The notes: a model not told the origin generated them from the letters alone. A stretch of 64,000 nt of DNA from Microbacterium sp. Leaf288 (GCF_001422925.1 NZ_LMNI01000001.1:680902-744901); one strand, 5' to 3'; positions 8,263 to 17,624 are shown, counted from the first letter of the stretch. A program made the numbers and translations.

Positions 8263-9567
8263 TCAGCGGGCGAGGATCTGCGCGTTGAGCTCGCGCTGCC
8301 AGTCGCGCAGCTGCCACATCGGATGGTGCGGGGCGGCGTTCGACGACAGCACGACGCCCCACACGCCGTGGTCCAGCGCCGTGCGCACGCCGTGCTCGGC
8401 GAGGGACCGGCCGATCGGGCCCTCTTCGAAGGTGCCGTGCAGCGGCGTGTAGCCGACCCACCCCTCCCCGACGATCGCCGGGACGCCCTGCCAGCGCGCC
8501 CACGCGGCGATGGCGATGGCCCGCGAGGCGATCTCCCGGTGCATCACCTGCTGGTACGGCGGGTAGTGGTCGACGAGCCAGGTGTCCCACACGACAGGGT
8601 CGATCCAGTCGTAGCCGTAGATCATCTGGTCCGTGACGACCGTCGCGCGGTACTTCCACTCGGCGGCGCGACCGTACTCCGCGAGGGACGGGGCATCACT
8701 GCGCAGCAGTTCCCGGAGGGCGGCGTGGGGAAAGCCTTCGCTGCCCTCGGAGCGGATGTCGATGCGCTGCTGCAGCGCGTCGAGCACGCCGTAGCTGTAC
8801 ACGTGGAACTGCGCGGCGCCCAGCCCGTCGGGGAGCCGGTGCATGGCGAGGTGGGGCGGCTTGCCGTAGCCGGCGGTGATGAGGAGATCCGGATGCTGCG
8901 CCCGCAGGCGCGTCACCTCCTCCGCTCCGCCGTCCTCGAGCGCGGGCAGGATCGAGAAGTCGACCTCGTTGTGCAGCTCGACGAGCGCGATGCGATCACG
9001 GTGGCCGTGGTCGGTGAGCCACTCGATCATCGCGTCCCAGGCGTCGGAGAGGACGCCGTAGCGATCGGCGAGCGGCACCGCGTCGATCGCTTCGAACCAT
9101 GCCGGGGAGGCGGCGAACGCGGTCGACTGCTGGTACTCCCAGCTGGCGAGGATGATCACCATGCCGTGCGCGGCGGCAGATTGGAAGAGCGCGAGAAGGC
9201 GCGCCCGCAGATCGATGCGGTAGCCGCCGGGAGCGTCGTACCACCGGGTGCGCTGTCCGAAGTATCCGCCGAGCGGGGACGGGCCGAGCCCGCCGATCTC
9301 GAGGTCGCGGGCGACCTCATAGAGTCCCAGTCCGCCGAAGAGCAGCACCGGGGCGGCGCAGATGCGGATGGCGTTGTAACCCAGGGAGGCGGCCTCCGCC
9401 ACCGCCGCGTCGAGATCGGCGTACGGCTCGCCGGGACCCGCCTGCGTGTACCAGGAGAAGTCCCACAAGGTGATGGTGAGCCGCTGCGGAAGATGCGCCG
9501 GGACGGGTCCGGTGAGGGCCGACTCGTCGCGCTCGATCGTGCCGGATCCCAGGTAGCGCTCGGTCAT
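8263..9567 (-). CDS. GH5/cellulase-like glycoside hydrolase
   Basis: 434 aa. The start ATG at 9567 overlaps the stop of the upstream DUF5107 gene (ATGA). The longer open frame to 10509 is only a shadow of that gene. A (beta/alpha)8 hydrolase is suggested by LWDFSWYTQAG, YNAIRICAAP, ALVELHNEVDF (Glu201, candidate acid/base) and AIVGEGWVGYTP (Glu368, candidate nucleophile). No signal peptide, so it probably acts in the cytoplasm on an imported oligosaccharide or glycoside. Coupled translation with the DUF5107 protein suggests a shared substrate; its identity cannot be read from the sequence. Confidence 0.8.
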   Translation of the reverse strand: MTERYLGSGTIERDESALTGPVPAHLPQRLTITLWDFSWYTQAGPGEPYADLDAAVAEAASLGYNAIRICAAPVLLFGGLGLYEVARDLEIGGLGPSPLGGYFGQRTRWYDAPGGYRIDLRARLLALFQSAAAHGMVIILASWEYQQSTAFAASPAWFEAIDAVPLADRYGVLSDAWDAMIEWLTDHGHRDRIALVELHNEVDFSILPALEDGGAEEVTRLRAQHPDLLITAGYGKPPHLAMHRLPDGLGAAQFHVYSYGVLDALQQRIDIRSEGSEGFPHAALRELLRSDAPSLAEYGRAAEWKYRATVVTDQMIYGYDWIDPVVWDTWLVDHYPPYQQVMHREIASRAIAIAAWARWQGVPAIVGEGWVGYTPLHGTFEEGPIGRSLAEHGVRTALDHGVWGVVLSSNAAPHHPMWQLRDWQRELNAQILAR

Positions 9568-12500
9568 GTGCGGGTCCTCTCCGAAACGTCGACGGGCCGC
9601 GCTGCGAGCTGCTGCGCGCGTCCGCGCTCCGCCAGCCGTTCGAGCCGGTCGGCCATGGCTGCCCGCGCCGTCGCGGTGGCGGCCTCGAACGAGGTCAGCT
9701 CGGGCACGGAGGTGGCGAAGTAGTCGACCTCGTCGCTCGCGGCGCGCAGCGCCGTCGCACGCGCGTCCAGGGCATCCCACGCGGACGCCGCGCTCGTCGC
9801 GTCGGCGAGGTGGAGATGCGCCACCCCGGTCCAGTACGTCGACTCGCCGGCCGCCCGCGGTGCCACTGCCAGCGGCGACGGTGCGACGGCCGTGCGCCAG
9901 GCCTCGGCCGCACCTGCCGCGTCTCCGGCAGCCGCGCGCGCGGCGCCGAGCAGCACCCATCGCTGCACCGGACGCTCGGCCGGGTGGCGTCCCTCGCCGA
10001 GGGTGCGCGGCGGAACGAAGCCGGACTCCAGCAGCGAGACCGCGTCGGCCGGCGCCGTCTCCAGCATCCGTTCCGCGAGTCGGCACGCGGCGCGGTCGTA
10101 CGCTGCGATCACGAGCCCCTCGCCGCCCTCGAACGGCCGGAAGCGGCGGGTCGTGAGCAGGATCCACGCCTCGTCGATGCGCCCGACATCGAGAAGCAGG
10201 TTCGCATGGCGCACCGCCAGGTCGTCGCGGGCGTCGAGCAGGACGGCGTGGGCCTCGAGCAGCGAGAGCCGGGTCGCGGCATCCGTCCTCCTCCGCACCG
10301 CGAGCACGTCGCGCTCGAGAAGCAGCCGCGCGTCCGGGCGCAGTGACAGGGCGTGGGCGAGCGCCGCGTCGGCCGCGGCCTCGTCGTCGTCGACCGCGAC
10401 GAGCGCGATCGCGAGGTTGCGCCACACCACCGGGTCGGTCGAGCCGCCCTCGGTCGCGCAGCGCAGGTGCGCGAGCGCGTCGGCGTGACGGCCGGCGTCG
10501 AGCAGCCACATGCCGAGGAGCCCCGCGGCGACGACGTCGTGCGGGTCGGCGGCGACCGCGGCGACGAGCGCGTCGAAGTGGTCGAGGCCGGCGGGGAATG
10601 CCAGCGTGGTCGAAGTCCCCCGTCCGAGGGAGCGCTCGTCGTCGGCCTCGGCGGCGCGTCCGGACCGTTCGAGCCAGTGCGCGCGCAGGTAGTGGCGGAG
10701 CGGACCTGCGAGACCCGCCGAGGGCGTGCGCTCGACGGTGGCCGCGGTGGCCGCGGTGGCCGCGAGGGCCTCGTCGACGGCGCCCGCCCGCGCGAACTCG
10801 GCACCGACCTCGAGCGCCGTGCGGGCGTCGCGGTCGATCGACTCGCCCGCGAGCGCACGGGTCGCCGGGTCGAGCGGGTCGGCCGCGAGCAGCTCGGCGA
10901 CGCGGGCGACGGATGCTGCGCCCTCACCGCGGCGGGCGAGTGCCAGGGCTTCGATGCGTCCTGCCTCGGGGATCGGCGCAGCCGAGCGGGCGAGGTCGAG
11001 CGCTGCGACAGTCGATCCCGCGCGCAGGGCGATGCGTGCCCGCGCGAGCATCGCCGCCGGCGCGAACGCCGCGTTCCAGGCGGCCTTCGCGAGGCAGCGA
11101 TCGGCCGCGTGGTCGTCGCCGAGCCGTTCGTGCACGAGGCCGAGCAGGTACGCGGCTTCACCGTCGCGCGGGTTGAGGTTGCGCCGGGTGAGCTGCGCGG
11201 TGGCCGCCTCGAGCAGATCGCGCGCCGCCGCGTACTCGCCGCGGGCGAGGTGCCACGATCCGAGCGCGGTCGCCGCGCGCGAATCGCCGGCGTCACGTCG
11301 CAGCGCCTCGTGCAGGTACGGCACCGCCGAGCGGGTGGGGTGGCGGTACTGCAGCAGGTGCATGGCCGTCGCATAGAGCTCGTCGTTGGACGCGATGTCG
11401 TCGGGCAGGGGCGGCGCGGTCGCTACCCAGGGCTCGCCCGCGTTCCCTGCTCGCGCTCGCCAGGCAACGAGGGTCTCGCCCGCGTGGAGGACACGCACCT
11501 CGAGGCCCGCAGCATCGACGGCGATGTCCGCGACGGCGGCGAAGGGCGCATCGGGGCCGAGGTCGACGGTCCAACGCGCGACCGTCGCGCCACCTCGACG
11601 CACCTCGATCACCGCCGCCGGGAGCACCCGCGTCGCGATCGCCGTGATGAGAGTGCCGTCGCCGTCGGCGCGCACGCCGATCGCGGCATCCGTCGTCGCC
11701 TGCCGTACGGCTCCGGTGGCGTGGATCGGGTACCAGTACTGACGGAACCGCTTGGTCTCGCCGGGGAGCATCCAGCTGAAGTCGGGCTGATTGTCGGTGT
11801 AGACGCCGGCCATGAGCTCGACGTACGGGCCGTCGTCGTCGGTCAGCTGGTCGTCCCATGCGCGCCCGATCGGGCCGTCGCCCCACGTCCACTGCTTCTT
11901 GCCGGGGGAGATCGCCCGGTCCGCCCAGTGGACGAAGCCGGCATCGGCCGCGTGGTCATAGCCGCCGAAGAACGAGTCGTCGGTGTCGGTGATCATGTAC
12001 GACGTCGGCACCGGGATGCTGCTGTACACGTCGATGCGGTCGGCGTCCGGCCGCTCCGCCGCGAGCGCCGGGTAGTCGACGCCGTAATAGGGGCGGTCGG
12101 CGCGTGGGAACGCGGAGATCGCCCGGCGCGCGTGGTCGGCGACGAAAGCGACGTCGTCGGGGAAGAACGACTGATACCGCTCGTGCGCACGCGCCGCGAC
12201 GTTGGCCCACCACAGGAACGTCTGCGGGACGTCGGTGCGGTTGTGCAATGCGGCCTCGAGCTCGATCAGCGACGATCCCGGCCGGAGCCGCACCCCGTGC
12301 ACGCCGCGCATGCGCTGCAGCGGGTCGAGGTCGCTGTGCCACACCACGACAGCGCCGTCGGCCTCCCGCTCGATGCGGGTGTCCACCGGGAGGAAGGTCG
12401 CGGGCCGGTGGTGCTGCGGCCAGTTGAACTCGACGCCGCCCGAGATCCACGGACCGGCGAGGCCCACGAGCGCGGGCTTGATGACGTTGTTGCGGTAGAA

Positions 12501-12848
12501 GAAGTCGTAGCCCGCGACCTTGTCGTAGCCGATGTGGATGCGACCGCCGATCGCGGGGAGCAGCGCGAGGCGCACGTAGGCGTTCTCGAGATGGATGGCG
12601 TGCCACTGCCGCGGCGCCTTCTCGTGCGCGACGCTGTCGATCATCGGGAGCGGGTAGACCTTTCCGCTGGACCCCTGATAGACGCGCCGATCGAGGAACA
12701 GCGGGTAGGGATCCGGCTCGCCCGGCTCGTACGTGTCGATCCAGAGGGGCTCGCTCCAGCAGGCGACTCCGCCCGCCGCGAGGATCGCGGCCTGATCGGC
12801 GGGAGCCTCGGGGAGCTCGATGCGGCTCTGGCGGTCGGCGTCGGTCAC
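9564..12848 (-). CDS. DUF5107 protein with C-terminal TPR-like repeats
   Basis: 1094 aa, starting at GTG. Residues about 20-370 form the DUF5107 domain, a galactose-mutarotase-like sugar-binding fold with PAIGGRIHIGYDKVAGYDFF and ISGGVEFNWPQHHRP. From about 480 to 1060 the protein is made of helical tetratricopeptide-like repeats (LGSWHLARGEYAAARDLLEAA, LLGMWLLDAGRHADALAHLRCA). Such proteins occur in carbohydrate-utilisation loci, and some related families act on glycosides, but the activity here is unproven. Divergent from the AraC-family gene; a TAGCTT hexamer 6 bases from the GTG suggests a leaderless mRNA. Confidence 0.8.
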   Translation of the reverse strand: MTDADRQSRIELPEAPADQAAILAAGGVACWSEPLWIDTYEPGEPDPYPLFLDRRVYQGSSGKVYPLPMIDSVAHEKAPRQWHAIHLENAYVRLALLPAIGGRIHIGYDKVAGYDFFYRNNVIKPALVGLAGPWISGGVEFNWPQHHRPATFLPVDTRIEREADGAVVVWHSDLDPLQRMRGVHGVRLRPGSSLIELEAALHNRTDVPQTFLWWANVAARAHERYQSFFPDDVAFVADHARRAISAFPRADRPYYGVDYPALAAERPDADRIDVYSSIPVPTSYMITDTDDSFFGGYDHAADAGFVHWADRAISPGKKQWTWGDGPIGRAWDDQLTDDDGPYVELMAGVYTDNQPDFSWMLPGETKRFRQYWYPIHATGAVRQATTDAAIGVRADGDGTLITAIATRVLPAAVIEVRRGGATVARWTVDLGPDAPFAAVADIAVDAAGLEVRVLHAGETLVAWRARAGNAGEPWVATAPPLPDDIASNDELYATAMHLLQYRHPTRSAVPYLHEALRRDAGDSRAATALGSWHLARGEYAAARDLLEAATAQLTRRNLNPRDGEAAYLLGLVHERLGDDHAADRCLAKAAWNAAFAPAAMLARARIALRAGSTVAALDLARSAAPIPEAGRIEALALARRGEGAASVARVAELLAADPLDPATRALAGESIDRDARTALEVGAEFARAGAVDEALAATAATAATVERTPSAGLAGPLRHYLRAHWLERSGRAAEADDERSLGRGTSTTLAFPAGLDHFDALVAAVAADPHDVVAAGLLGMWLLDAGRHADALAHLRCATEGGSTDPVVWRNLAIALVAVDDDEAAADAALAHALSLRPDARLLLERDVLAVRRRTDAATRLSLLEAHAVLLDARDDLAVRHANLLLDVGRIDEAWILLTTRRFRPFEGGEGLVIAAYDRAACRLAERMLETAPADAVSLLESGFVPPRTLGEGRHPAERPVQRWVLLGAARAAAGDAAGAAEAWRTAVAPSPLAVAPRAAGESTYWTGVAHLHLADATSAASAWDALDARATALRAASDEVDYFATSVPELTSFEAATATARAAMADRLERLAERGRAQQLAARPVDVSERTRT

Positions 12849-12854
12849 CTGGCA

Positions 12855-12860
12855 AAGCTA
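12855..12860 (-). promoter_or_regulatory. Leaderless -10 element of the DUF5107/GH5 operon
   Basis: TAGCTT on the minus strand, 6 bases before the GTG at 12848, within the 94-bp divergent region shared with the araC-type gene. Confidence 0.5.
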
Positions 12861-12942
12861 CGCGCGCGGGGGGCCTTGCGACCATGGCGGATCGTGGCGA
12901 TGACCTGGACGATCCAACTGCCATCCGTGACAGGATTCCGGA

Positions 12943-13806
12943 GTGGAGCGTGCAGAAGGCTTCGAGCGGGAGCGGCTGAGCGTCGTCCCTCGTCCTCTCG
13001 TCGACGCTGCGCTCGCGCGGCCGGTCACACGGCGCATGCTGGTGACGGATGCCGGGTACTTCCCGCGTGCGAGACACCATGGACGACACCGCCCCGATGG
13101 GGCGGCGGAGACGATCGTGATCGTGTGCGTCGCCGGGTCGGGATGGGTGGAAGCGGAGGGCGTCCGCACGCGGGTGGGGAGTTCGACGGCGATCGTCATC
13201 CCCGGCGGTGTGGCCCACTCGTACGGCGCGGATGCGACCGATCCCTGGACGATCTGGTGGTGCCATGTGCGCGGGAGTGACGTGCTCGAGCTCACCGAGG
13301 CGGCCGGTATCCGTCCCGACCGGTTGACGCTGTCACTGCGCCAGGTCGAGCGCGTCACCGCCCTGCTCGACGAGATCTCGATGTCGCTCGCTCTCCAACC
13401 GACGCCGGCGCGTCTCATCGCGACGTCGGGAATGGCGTGGCGCCTGTTCACCCAGCTCGTCGTCGATCGTGCCCTTCCGAGCGAGGGTGCGCCCGTCGAG
13501 CGTGCGATGCGCTATCTCGAGGAGCGTGTCGACGGGCGCGTGCAGGTCGCGGAGCTCGCCGCCATGGTCGGGGTGTCGCCGTCGCACCTCGCCGCGCTGT
13601 TCCGCCAGGCCACCGGCGGCGGTGTGCACGCGCACCACCAGGCCCTGAAGATGGCGCGTGCCCGGGCGCTGCTCGACACGACCGATCTGCCGGTCGCCGA
13701 GGTCGGGCGCCGGGTCGGGCTGGACGACCCGTTCTACTTCTCGCGGCAGTTCCGCCGCACGCACGGCATGAGTCCGCGCGCCTACCGCGAGCAGCACAAG
13801 GGCTGA
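12943..13806 (+). CDS. AraC-family transcriptional regulator
   Basis: 287 aa, GTG start. Residues about 30-150 form a cupin-type sensor (ETIVIVCVAGSGWVEAEG, IPGGVAHSYGADATDPWTIW), typical of regulators that bind sugars. Residues about 185-287 form two helix-turn-helix units (VQVAELAAMVGVSPSHLAAL; PVAEVGRRVGLDDPFYFSRQ) with the C-terminal RTHGMSPRAYRE signature. Divergent position suggests it activates the DUF5107/GH5 pair in response to a sugar. A CAGGAT hexamer 6 bases before the GTG hints at leaderless transcription. Confidence 0.88.
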   Translation: MERAEGFERERLSVVPRPLVDAALARPVTRRMLVTDAGYFPRARHHGRHRPDGAAETIVIVCVAGSGWVEAEGVRTRVGSSTAIVIPGGVAHSYGADATDPWTIWWCHVRGSDVLELTEAAGIRPDRLTLSLRQVERVTALLDEISMSLALQPTPARLIATSGMAWRLFTQLVVDRALPSEGAPVERAMRYLEERVDGRVQVAELAAMVGVSPSHLAALFRQATGGGVHAHHQALKMARARALLDTTDLPVAEVGRRVGLDDPFYFSRQFRRTHGMSPRAYREQHKG

Positions 13807-13847
13807 CGGGCGTCCGGGGCCGGGTCGGCCGTCTGGGCGGTTCGGGA

Positions 13848-13961
13848 TCAGTCGCGCTTGCCGCGGCGCCGCCACCACTGCCAGATGATGACGGTGAGCG
13901 TGCCGAGCGTGATGATCGCGGCGGTCAGGAGGAGCAGCGTCTGCTCCGTCTCGGAGATCAC
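13848..13961 (-). CDS. Small single-pass membrane protein (37 aa)
   Basis: The GTG start at 13961 overlaps the TGA stop of the YdeI-family gene (GTGA). The protein has a short acidic N-terminus (MISETEQ), one hydrophobic helix (LLLLTAAIITLGTLTVIIWQ) and a basic tail WWRRRGKRD, the layout of a small N-out/C-in membrane protein. Too short to assign a family. The translational coupling and the clean membrane topology make a real gene likely. Confidence 0.6.
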   Translation of the reverse strand: MISETEQTLLLLTAAIITLGTLTVIIWQWWRRRGKRD

Positions 13962-14530
13962 GGGCGCTTGCCTTCCGCGGCGTCGGCCACGAGCTTCGCA
14001 ACGCGCGCGGCGCGGGTCTCGGGGCGCCGCGCCGTGTCGACGTGGGAGATTCCCAGCTTGCGGCTCGAGGGCGGGAACGCGTCCCAGGCGGTGCGCGCAG
14101 CGGGCGCGGCGTCGAGCGCTGCAGCGAGGTCGTCGGGCTCGCGGAGCGCCTCGGCGTTGTCGAGCACCGTCCACGCGCCGTTCGCCTTGGCGACCTCGAC
14201 CGCTCGGTAGCCGGCCTCGGTGATCAGGCCGGCCGCTTCGAGCTCGATGAGCCGCGCCTTGTTCGTCGCCGCCCAGCCGCTCGTCGCGCGCCGCGGCGCG
14301 AACCACAGGCCGCCGCGCTCGTCGTCGAACGAGCGCACCGGGCCGTCGATCCACCCGAAGCAGAGTGCTTGCAGGATCGCGTCCTCGTACCCGATGACCT
14401 CTAGGTCGGAGCCCGGTCGCGCCCGCACGAGCCACGCGCCCTTGGAGGTGCGATGGTTGGCGTCGAGCCACGCGCGCCAGGCCGCAGCATCCGTCACTTC
14501 CACCATCTCGCCGTCGTCGAGCGCACCCAT
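13958..14530 (-). CDS. YdeI/OmpD-associated-family protein
   Basis: 190 aa. The N-terminal half has WRAWLDANHRTSKGAWLV and YEDAILQALCFGWIDGPVRS, hallmarks of the YdeI/OmpD-associated (DUF1801-like) family. The C-terminus has the usual basic repeat (RRPETRAARVAKLVADAAEG). Biochemical function is unknown in this family. A TAGGGT hexamer 6 bases before the ATG indicates a leaderless start. Followed by the overlapping 37-aa membrane protein. Confidence 0.85.
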   Translation of the reverse strand: MGALDDGEMVEVTDAAAWRAWLDANHRTSKGAWLVRARPGSDLEVIGYEDAILQALCFGWIDGPVRSFDDERGGLWFAPRRATSGWAATNKARLIELEAAGLITEAGYRAVEVAKANGAWTVLDNAEALREPDDLAAALDAAPAARTAWDAFPPSSRKLGISHVDTARRPETRAARVAKLVADAAEGKRP

Positions 14531-14536
14531 GCCGCG

Positions 14537-14542
14537 ACCCTA
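14537..14542 (-). promoter_or_regulatory. Leaderless -10 element of the YdeI-family gene
   Basis: TAGGGT on the minus strand, 6 bases before the ATG at 14530. It lies at the stop codon of the neighbouring MocR gene. Confidence 0.55.
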
Positions 14543-16039
14543 CCGGGAGCCGGTGACGTCGCGCGCGGCGACCTCGCGCACCGTGTCGGCGAGCAGGCGC
14601 ACCGCCTCCTCGACGAGGGGATCGGCGAGGTCGCCGTACCCGAGAACGAGGCGCTCAGGCGCCGGTGCGTCGGGTGAGACGCGGTAGCGGCGCATGTCGG
14701 TGAGAGCGAGCTCGCGGGGCTCGGCCGTGCGCACCACCTCGGCCGCGCGTACCCCGGGTGGCAGCTCGAGCACCACATGAAGCCCCGCCGCGATGCCCGA
14801 CACGCGGCACTCGGGCATCGCGCGTTCCAGTGCCGCGAGGAGCGCCTCGCGCCGGCGCCGGTAGCGGGTGCGCGCGCCGCGCAGGTGCCGGTCGAGGCCG
14901 CCGGAGATGAGGAAGCGGGCGAGCGCGAGCTGGTCGAGCGTCGACGGCGCCGCCGATCCCGCGTCGCGCACGGCGTCGCGCAGCCACGGCGGCAGCACGA
15001 GCCACCCGACCCCGAGCGCGGGCGTCGCGGTCTTGCTGAGGCTTCCGGCGAGCACGACGCGATCGGGTGCCATCGCCTGCAGCGCGCCGATCGGGCGCCG
15101 GTCGTAGCGGAACTCGGCGTCGTAGTCGTCCTCGACGACGACCCCGTCGCGGGCGCGCGCCCAGGCGACGAGTCCCTCGCGGCGCTCGGCCGACAGCGGC
15201 ACCCCCGTGGGGAACTGGTGCGCGGGTGTCACGAGAGCGGCGCGCGCGCCGGTGCGGACGGATGCCTCGACCAGCGCCGCGACGTCGATACCGCCGTCGT
15301 CGACGGGAACGGGCACCGACGTCAGCCCCTCCGCCGCGGCGACCTGGCGCATGCGCTGCCACGATGGGTCTTCGACGAGGAGCGCGGTGTGCCCCAGGGT
15401 GCGCAGTGCCCGGGCGACACGGCGCATGCCGTCGGCGGCGCCGTGCGTGACGAGGACGGCGTCCGCATCGGCCCGCGCGAAGCGCGACCGCGACAGGTAG
15501 GCGGCGAGCGCCGCGCGCGCAGCCGGCACGTCGCCGTCGAGCCGGAACAGCTCGGTGTCGGGGGTTTCGGTCAGCGCCTCGGTCACGGCGCGCAGCCACA
15601 GCGCACGAGGCGCGTTCCGCAGGTCGGGCACGCCGGGGGCGAGGTCGTACCGGGGTCGGTGCAGCGGCCGGACGGGCTCCGCCTCGGGTGGCGAAGCGGT
15701 GGCGCGCACCGTCCCCACGCCCTCTCCACGCGCCGCCGGCGCGTCGCGCGGAGCCTCGGGGCGCGTGGGCCCAGCGGCGACCCGCGTCGCCGACCCGGTC
15801 CGGGCCTCGAGGATGCCCTCGGCCGTGAGCCGCCCGTACACCTCCGTGACCACCCACCGCGAGACGCCGAGCGACGTCGCGAGCAGGCGGCTCGGGGGAA
15901 GTGCGGCACCGGACGCCAGGCGGCCGGTGGCCACAGCATCCCTCACCGCCTGCTCCAGCCGCACGTGGCGCGGGCCCTCGTACGCGGCGAGGTCGAACAG
16001 CGTCTCCCACGCGACCGGATTGGTCTGGGTTTCTGCCAT
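14540..16039 (-). CDS. MocR/PdxR-type regulator (GntR helix-turn-helix fused to aminotransferase domain)
   Basis: 499 aa. Residues about 20-85 form a GntR winged helix (RLEQAVRDAVATGRLASGAA, VSRWVVTEVYGRLTAEGILE). Residues about 130-490 are a fold-type I aminotransferase domain with VEDDYDAEFRYDRRP and LAGSLSKTATPALGVGWLV, which supplies the PLP-binding lysine. MocR proteins bind PLP and often control vitamin B6 or amino-acid genes. It is divergent from the aldo/keto reductase, a likely target. TACGAT lies 8 bases before the ATG. Confidence 0.9.
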   Translation of the reverse strand: MAETQTNPVAWETLFDLAAYEGPRHVRLEQAVRDAVATGRLASGAALPPSRLLATSLGVSRWVVTEVYGRLTAEGILEARTGSATRVAAGPTRPEAPRDAPAARGEGVGTVRATASPPEAEPVRPLHRPRYDLAPGVPDLRNAPRALWLRAVTEALTETPDTELFRLDGDVPAARAALAAYLSRSRFARADADAVLVTHGAADGMRRVARALRTLGHTALLVEDPSWQRMRQVAAAEGLTSVPVPVDDGGIDVAALVEASVRTGARAALVTPAHQFPTGVPLSAERREGLVAWARARDGVVVEDDYDAEFRYDRRPIGALQAMAPDRVVLAGSLSKTATPALGVGWLVLPPWLRDAVRDAGSAAPSTLDQLALARFLISGGLDRHLRGARTRYRRRREALLAALERAMPECRVSGIAAGLHVVLELPPGVRAAEVVRTAEPRELALTDMRRYRVSPDAPAPERLVLGYGDLADPLVEEAVRLLADTVREVAARDVTGSR

Positions 16040-16047
16040 GGAATCGG

Positions 16048-16053
16048 ATCGTA
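16048..16053 (-). promoter_or_regulatory. Candidate -10 element of the MocR gene
   Basis: TACGAT on the minus strand with 8 bases to the ATG at 16039. Spacing is one base longer than at most other leaderless sites here. Confidence 0.4.
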
Positions 16054-16108
16054 CTCCCAGACCGCTCGCGATCCACGATGGGAACACGAACCACGGAAAG
16101 GGCACATC

Positions 16109-17122
16109 ATGCAGTTCCGCACCATCTCCAACGGCACGACCTCGTTCGAGGTCTCGACCCTCTGCCTCGGCACCATGTTCTTCGGCACGCGCACCGACAC
16201 CAGGACGTCGCTCGAGATCCTCGACCGCTTCGCCGACGCCGGCGGCACCTTCGTCGACACCGCGAACAACTACAACGCGTGGGTCGGCGGACACGGCCGC
16301 GACAGCGAAGACGTGCTCGGCGCGTGGATCCGCCGCCGCGGGGGACTCGGCGACGTGCGCCTGGCGACCAAGCTCGGCGCCGCGAAGAAGGACCCTGCGC
16401 TGCCGCTGCAGAACGTCGAGCCGACGAACTTCCAGGGATTGTCGGCCGAGGTCGTCGCCCGCGAGGCGCGCCTCAGCCTGCAGCACCTCGGCGTCGAGCG
16501 CATCGATGTGCTGTACGGGCACGTCGACGACCGCGAGACGCCGATCGCCGAGACGGTCGCCGCCTTCGGACAGCTGCAGCGCGAAGGACTCGTCGGCATC
16601 TCGGGCATCTCGAACGTCGCGCTGTGGCGCCTCATCGAGGCGCGCGACGAGGCGCTGCGGCAGGGCGTCGACCCGTACGGCGTCGTGCAGCAGGGCTACA
16701 GCTACGTCTACCCGAGCCCGGGCTTCGGGCGCACCAACGACGTGTCGGTCGAGCTCCTGGACTACGTCGCCGCCGCGGGAACCGACGGACGTCCGCCGCT
16801 CACGATCACGGCGTACTCGCCGCTGCACCAGGGCGCGTTCGCCCGCGACGACAAGCCGATGTGGGCACCCATGCGGCACGCGTCCAACCGCGAGCGCGTG
16901 CGCGCGCTGCACGACGTCGCGGCCGAGATCGGTGCGACGCCGAACCAGGTCGCGCTGTCGTGGCTGCTCGGCGCCGAGGTGCCGGTGATCCCCGTGGTCG
17001 GCATCTCGAGCGTCGCGCAACTGGAGGAGGCGCTCGCCGCGTCGGAGCTCGTCCTCGACGCCGACGTGCGCGCCCGCCTCGACGCCGCCGACCTCGACGT
17101 CCGCGCCGCGGTCGCGGCCTGA
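16109..17122 (+). CDS. Aldo/keto reductase
   Basis: 337 aa. The start ATG has an AAAGGG ribosome site 6 bases upstream. AKR barrel landmarks: LCLGTMFFGTRTD, FVDTANNYNAWVGGHG (catalytic Asp and Tyr), RLATKLGA (catalytic Lys), DVLYGHVDD (His), and NQVALSWLLG near the C-terminus for NADPH binding. It reduces aldehydes or ketones with NADPH. A pyridoxal reductase role would fit the MocR neighbour but is only inferred from context. It ends just before the 156-bp repeat array. Confidence 0.88.
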   Translation: MQFRTISNGTTSFEVSTLCLGTMFFGTRTDTRTSLEILDRFADAGGTFVDTANNYNAWVGGHGRDSEDVLGAWIRRRGGLGDVRLATKLGAAKKDPALPLQNVEPTNFQGLSAEVVAREARLSLQHLGVERIDVLYGHVDDRETPIAETVAAFGQLQREGLVGISGISNVALWRLIEARDEALRQGVDPYGVVQQGYSYVYPSPGFGRTNDVSVELLDYVAAAGTDGRPPLTITAYSPLHQGAFARDDKPMWAPMRHASNRERVRALHDVAAEIGATPNQVALSWLLGAEVPVIPVVGISSVAQLEEALAASELVLDADVRARLDAADLDVRAAVAA

Positions 17123-17156
17123 CCGGTGCGGCGGCGCTGTGCCCGGCGCAGGGGCC

Positions 17157-17564
17157 GCAGCATCCGCCTCCTCATTTGAGGTCGTGGGCCGAGCTGAGGG
17201 CCGGGCGCGGCGTATCGGTCCGCATCTCGGCTCTGCTCCTCAATTGAGGACCGGAGCTTGCGCCCGCAAGACCGGGATCGCACGACGTAGTCGCGACCGA
17301 ACGCGCGGGAGTGCAGCATCCGTCTCCTCATTTGAGGTCGTGGTCCGAGGTGAGGGTCGGGCGCGGCGTATCGGTCCGCTTCTCGGCTCTGCTCCTCAAT
17401 TGAGGACCGGAGCTTGCGCCCGGAAGACCGGGATCGCACGACCGAATCGCGACCGAACGCGCGGGAGTGCAGCATCCGTCTCCTCATTTGAGGTCGTGAG
17501 CCGAGGTGAGGGCCGGGCGCGGCGTATCGGTCCGCGTCTCGGCTCTGCTCCTCAAATGAGGACC
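17157..17564. repeat. 156-bp tandem repeat (2.6 copies) with paired palindromes
   Basis: Units start at 17157, 17313 and 17469, with the same word GCAGCATCCG each time; the third is cut after 96 bp. Every unit holds a CCTCATTTGAGG-type palindrome and, exactly 68 bp on, a CCTCAATTGAGG-type palindrome (17170/17238, 17326/17394, 17482/17550). The array fills the non-coding gap between convergent genes. The period equals 52 codons, so open frames run through it on both strands, but they show no start, ribosome site or family. A related single copy lies at 30228-30322. Confidence 0.9.
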
Positions 17565-17624
17565 AGCGGCTGGCACGGGGGAGCTGCGGGCGGGGGCGGG
17601 CGCTGCGGAAGCCCGCCTCCTTCC

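Noticed and set aside
9568..10509. N-terminal extension of the GH5-like frame
   Set aside because: It is an alternative frame inside the DUF5107 gene; the ATG at 9567 with the ATGA overlap is the natural start.
10353..13280. Long plus-strand open frame of 975 codons opposite the DUF5107 gene
   Set aside because: Antisense shadow of a high-GC gene: low-complexity Arg/Val/Gly-rich translation, no domain, and the minus-strand frame has clear DUF5107 and TPR motifs.
17157..17564. CRISPR array
   Set aside because: Units are 156 bp, contiguous and nearly identical throughout, with no unique spacers and no cas genes.
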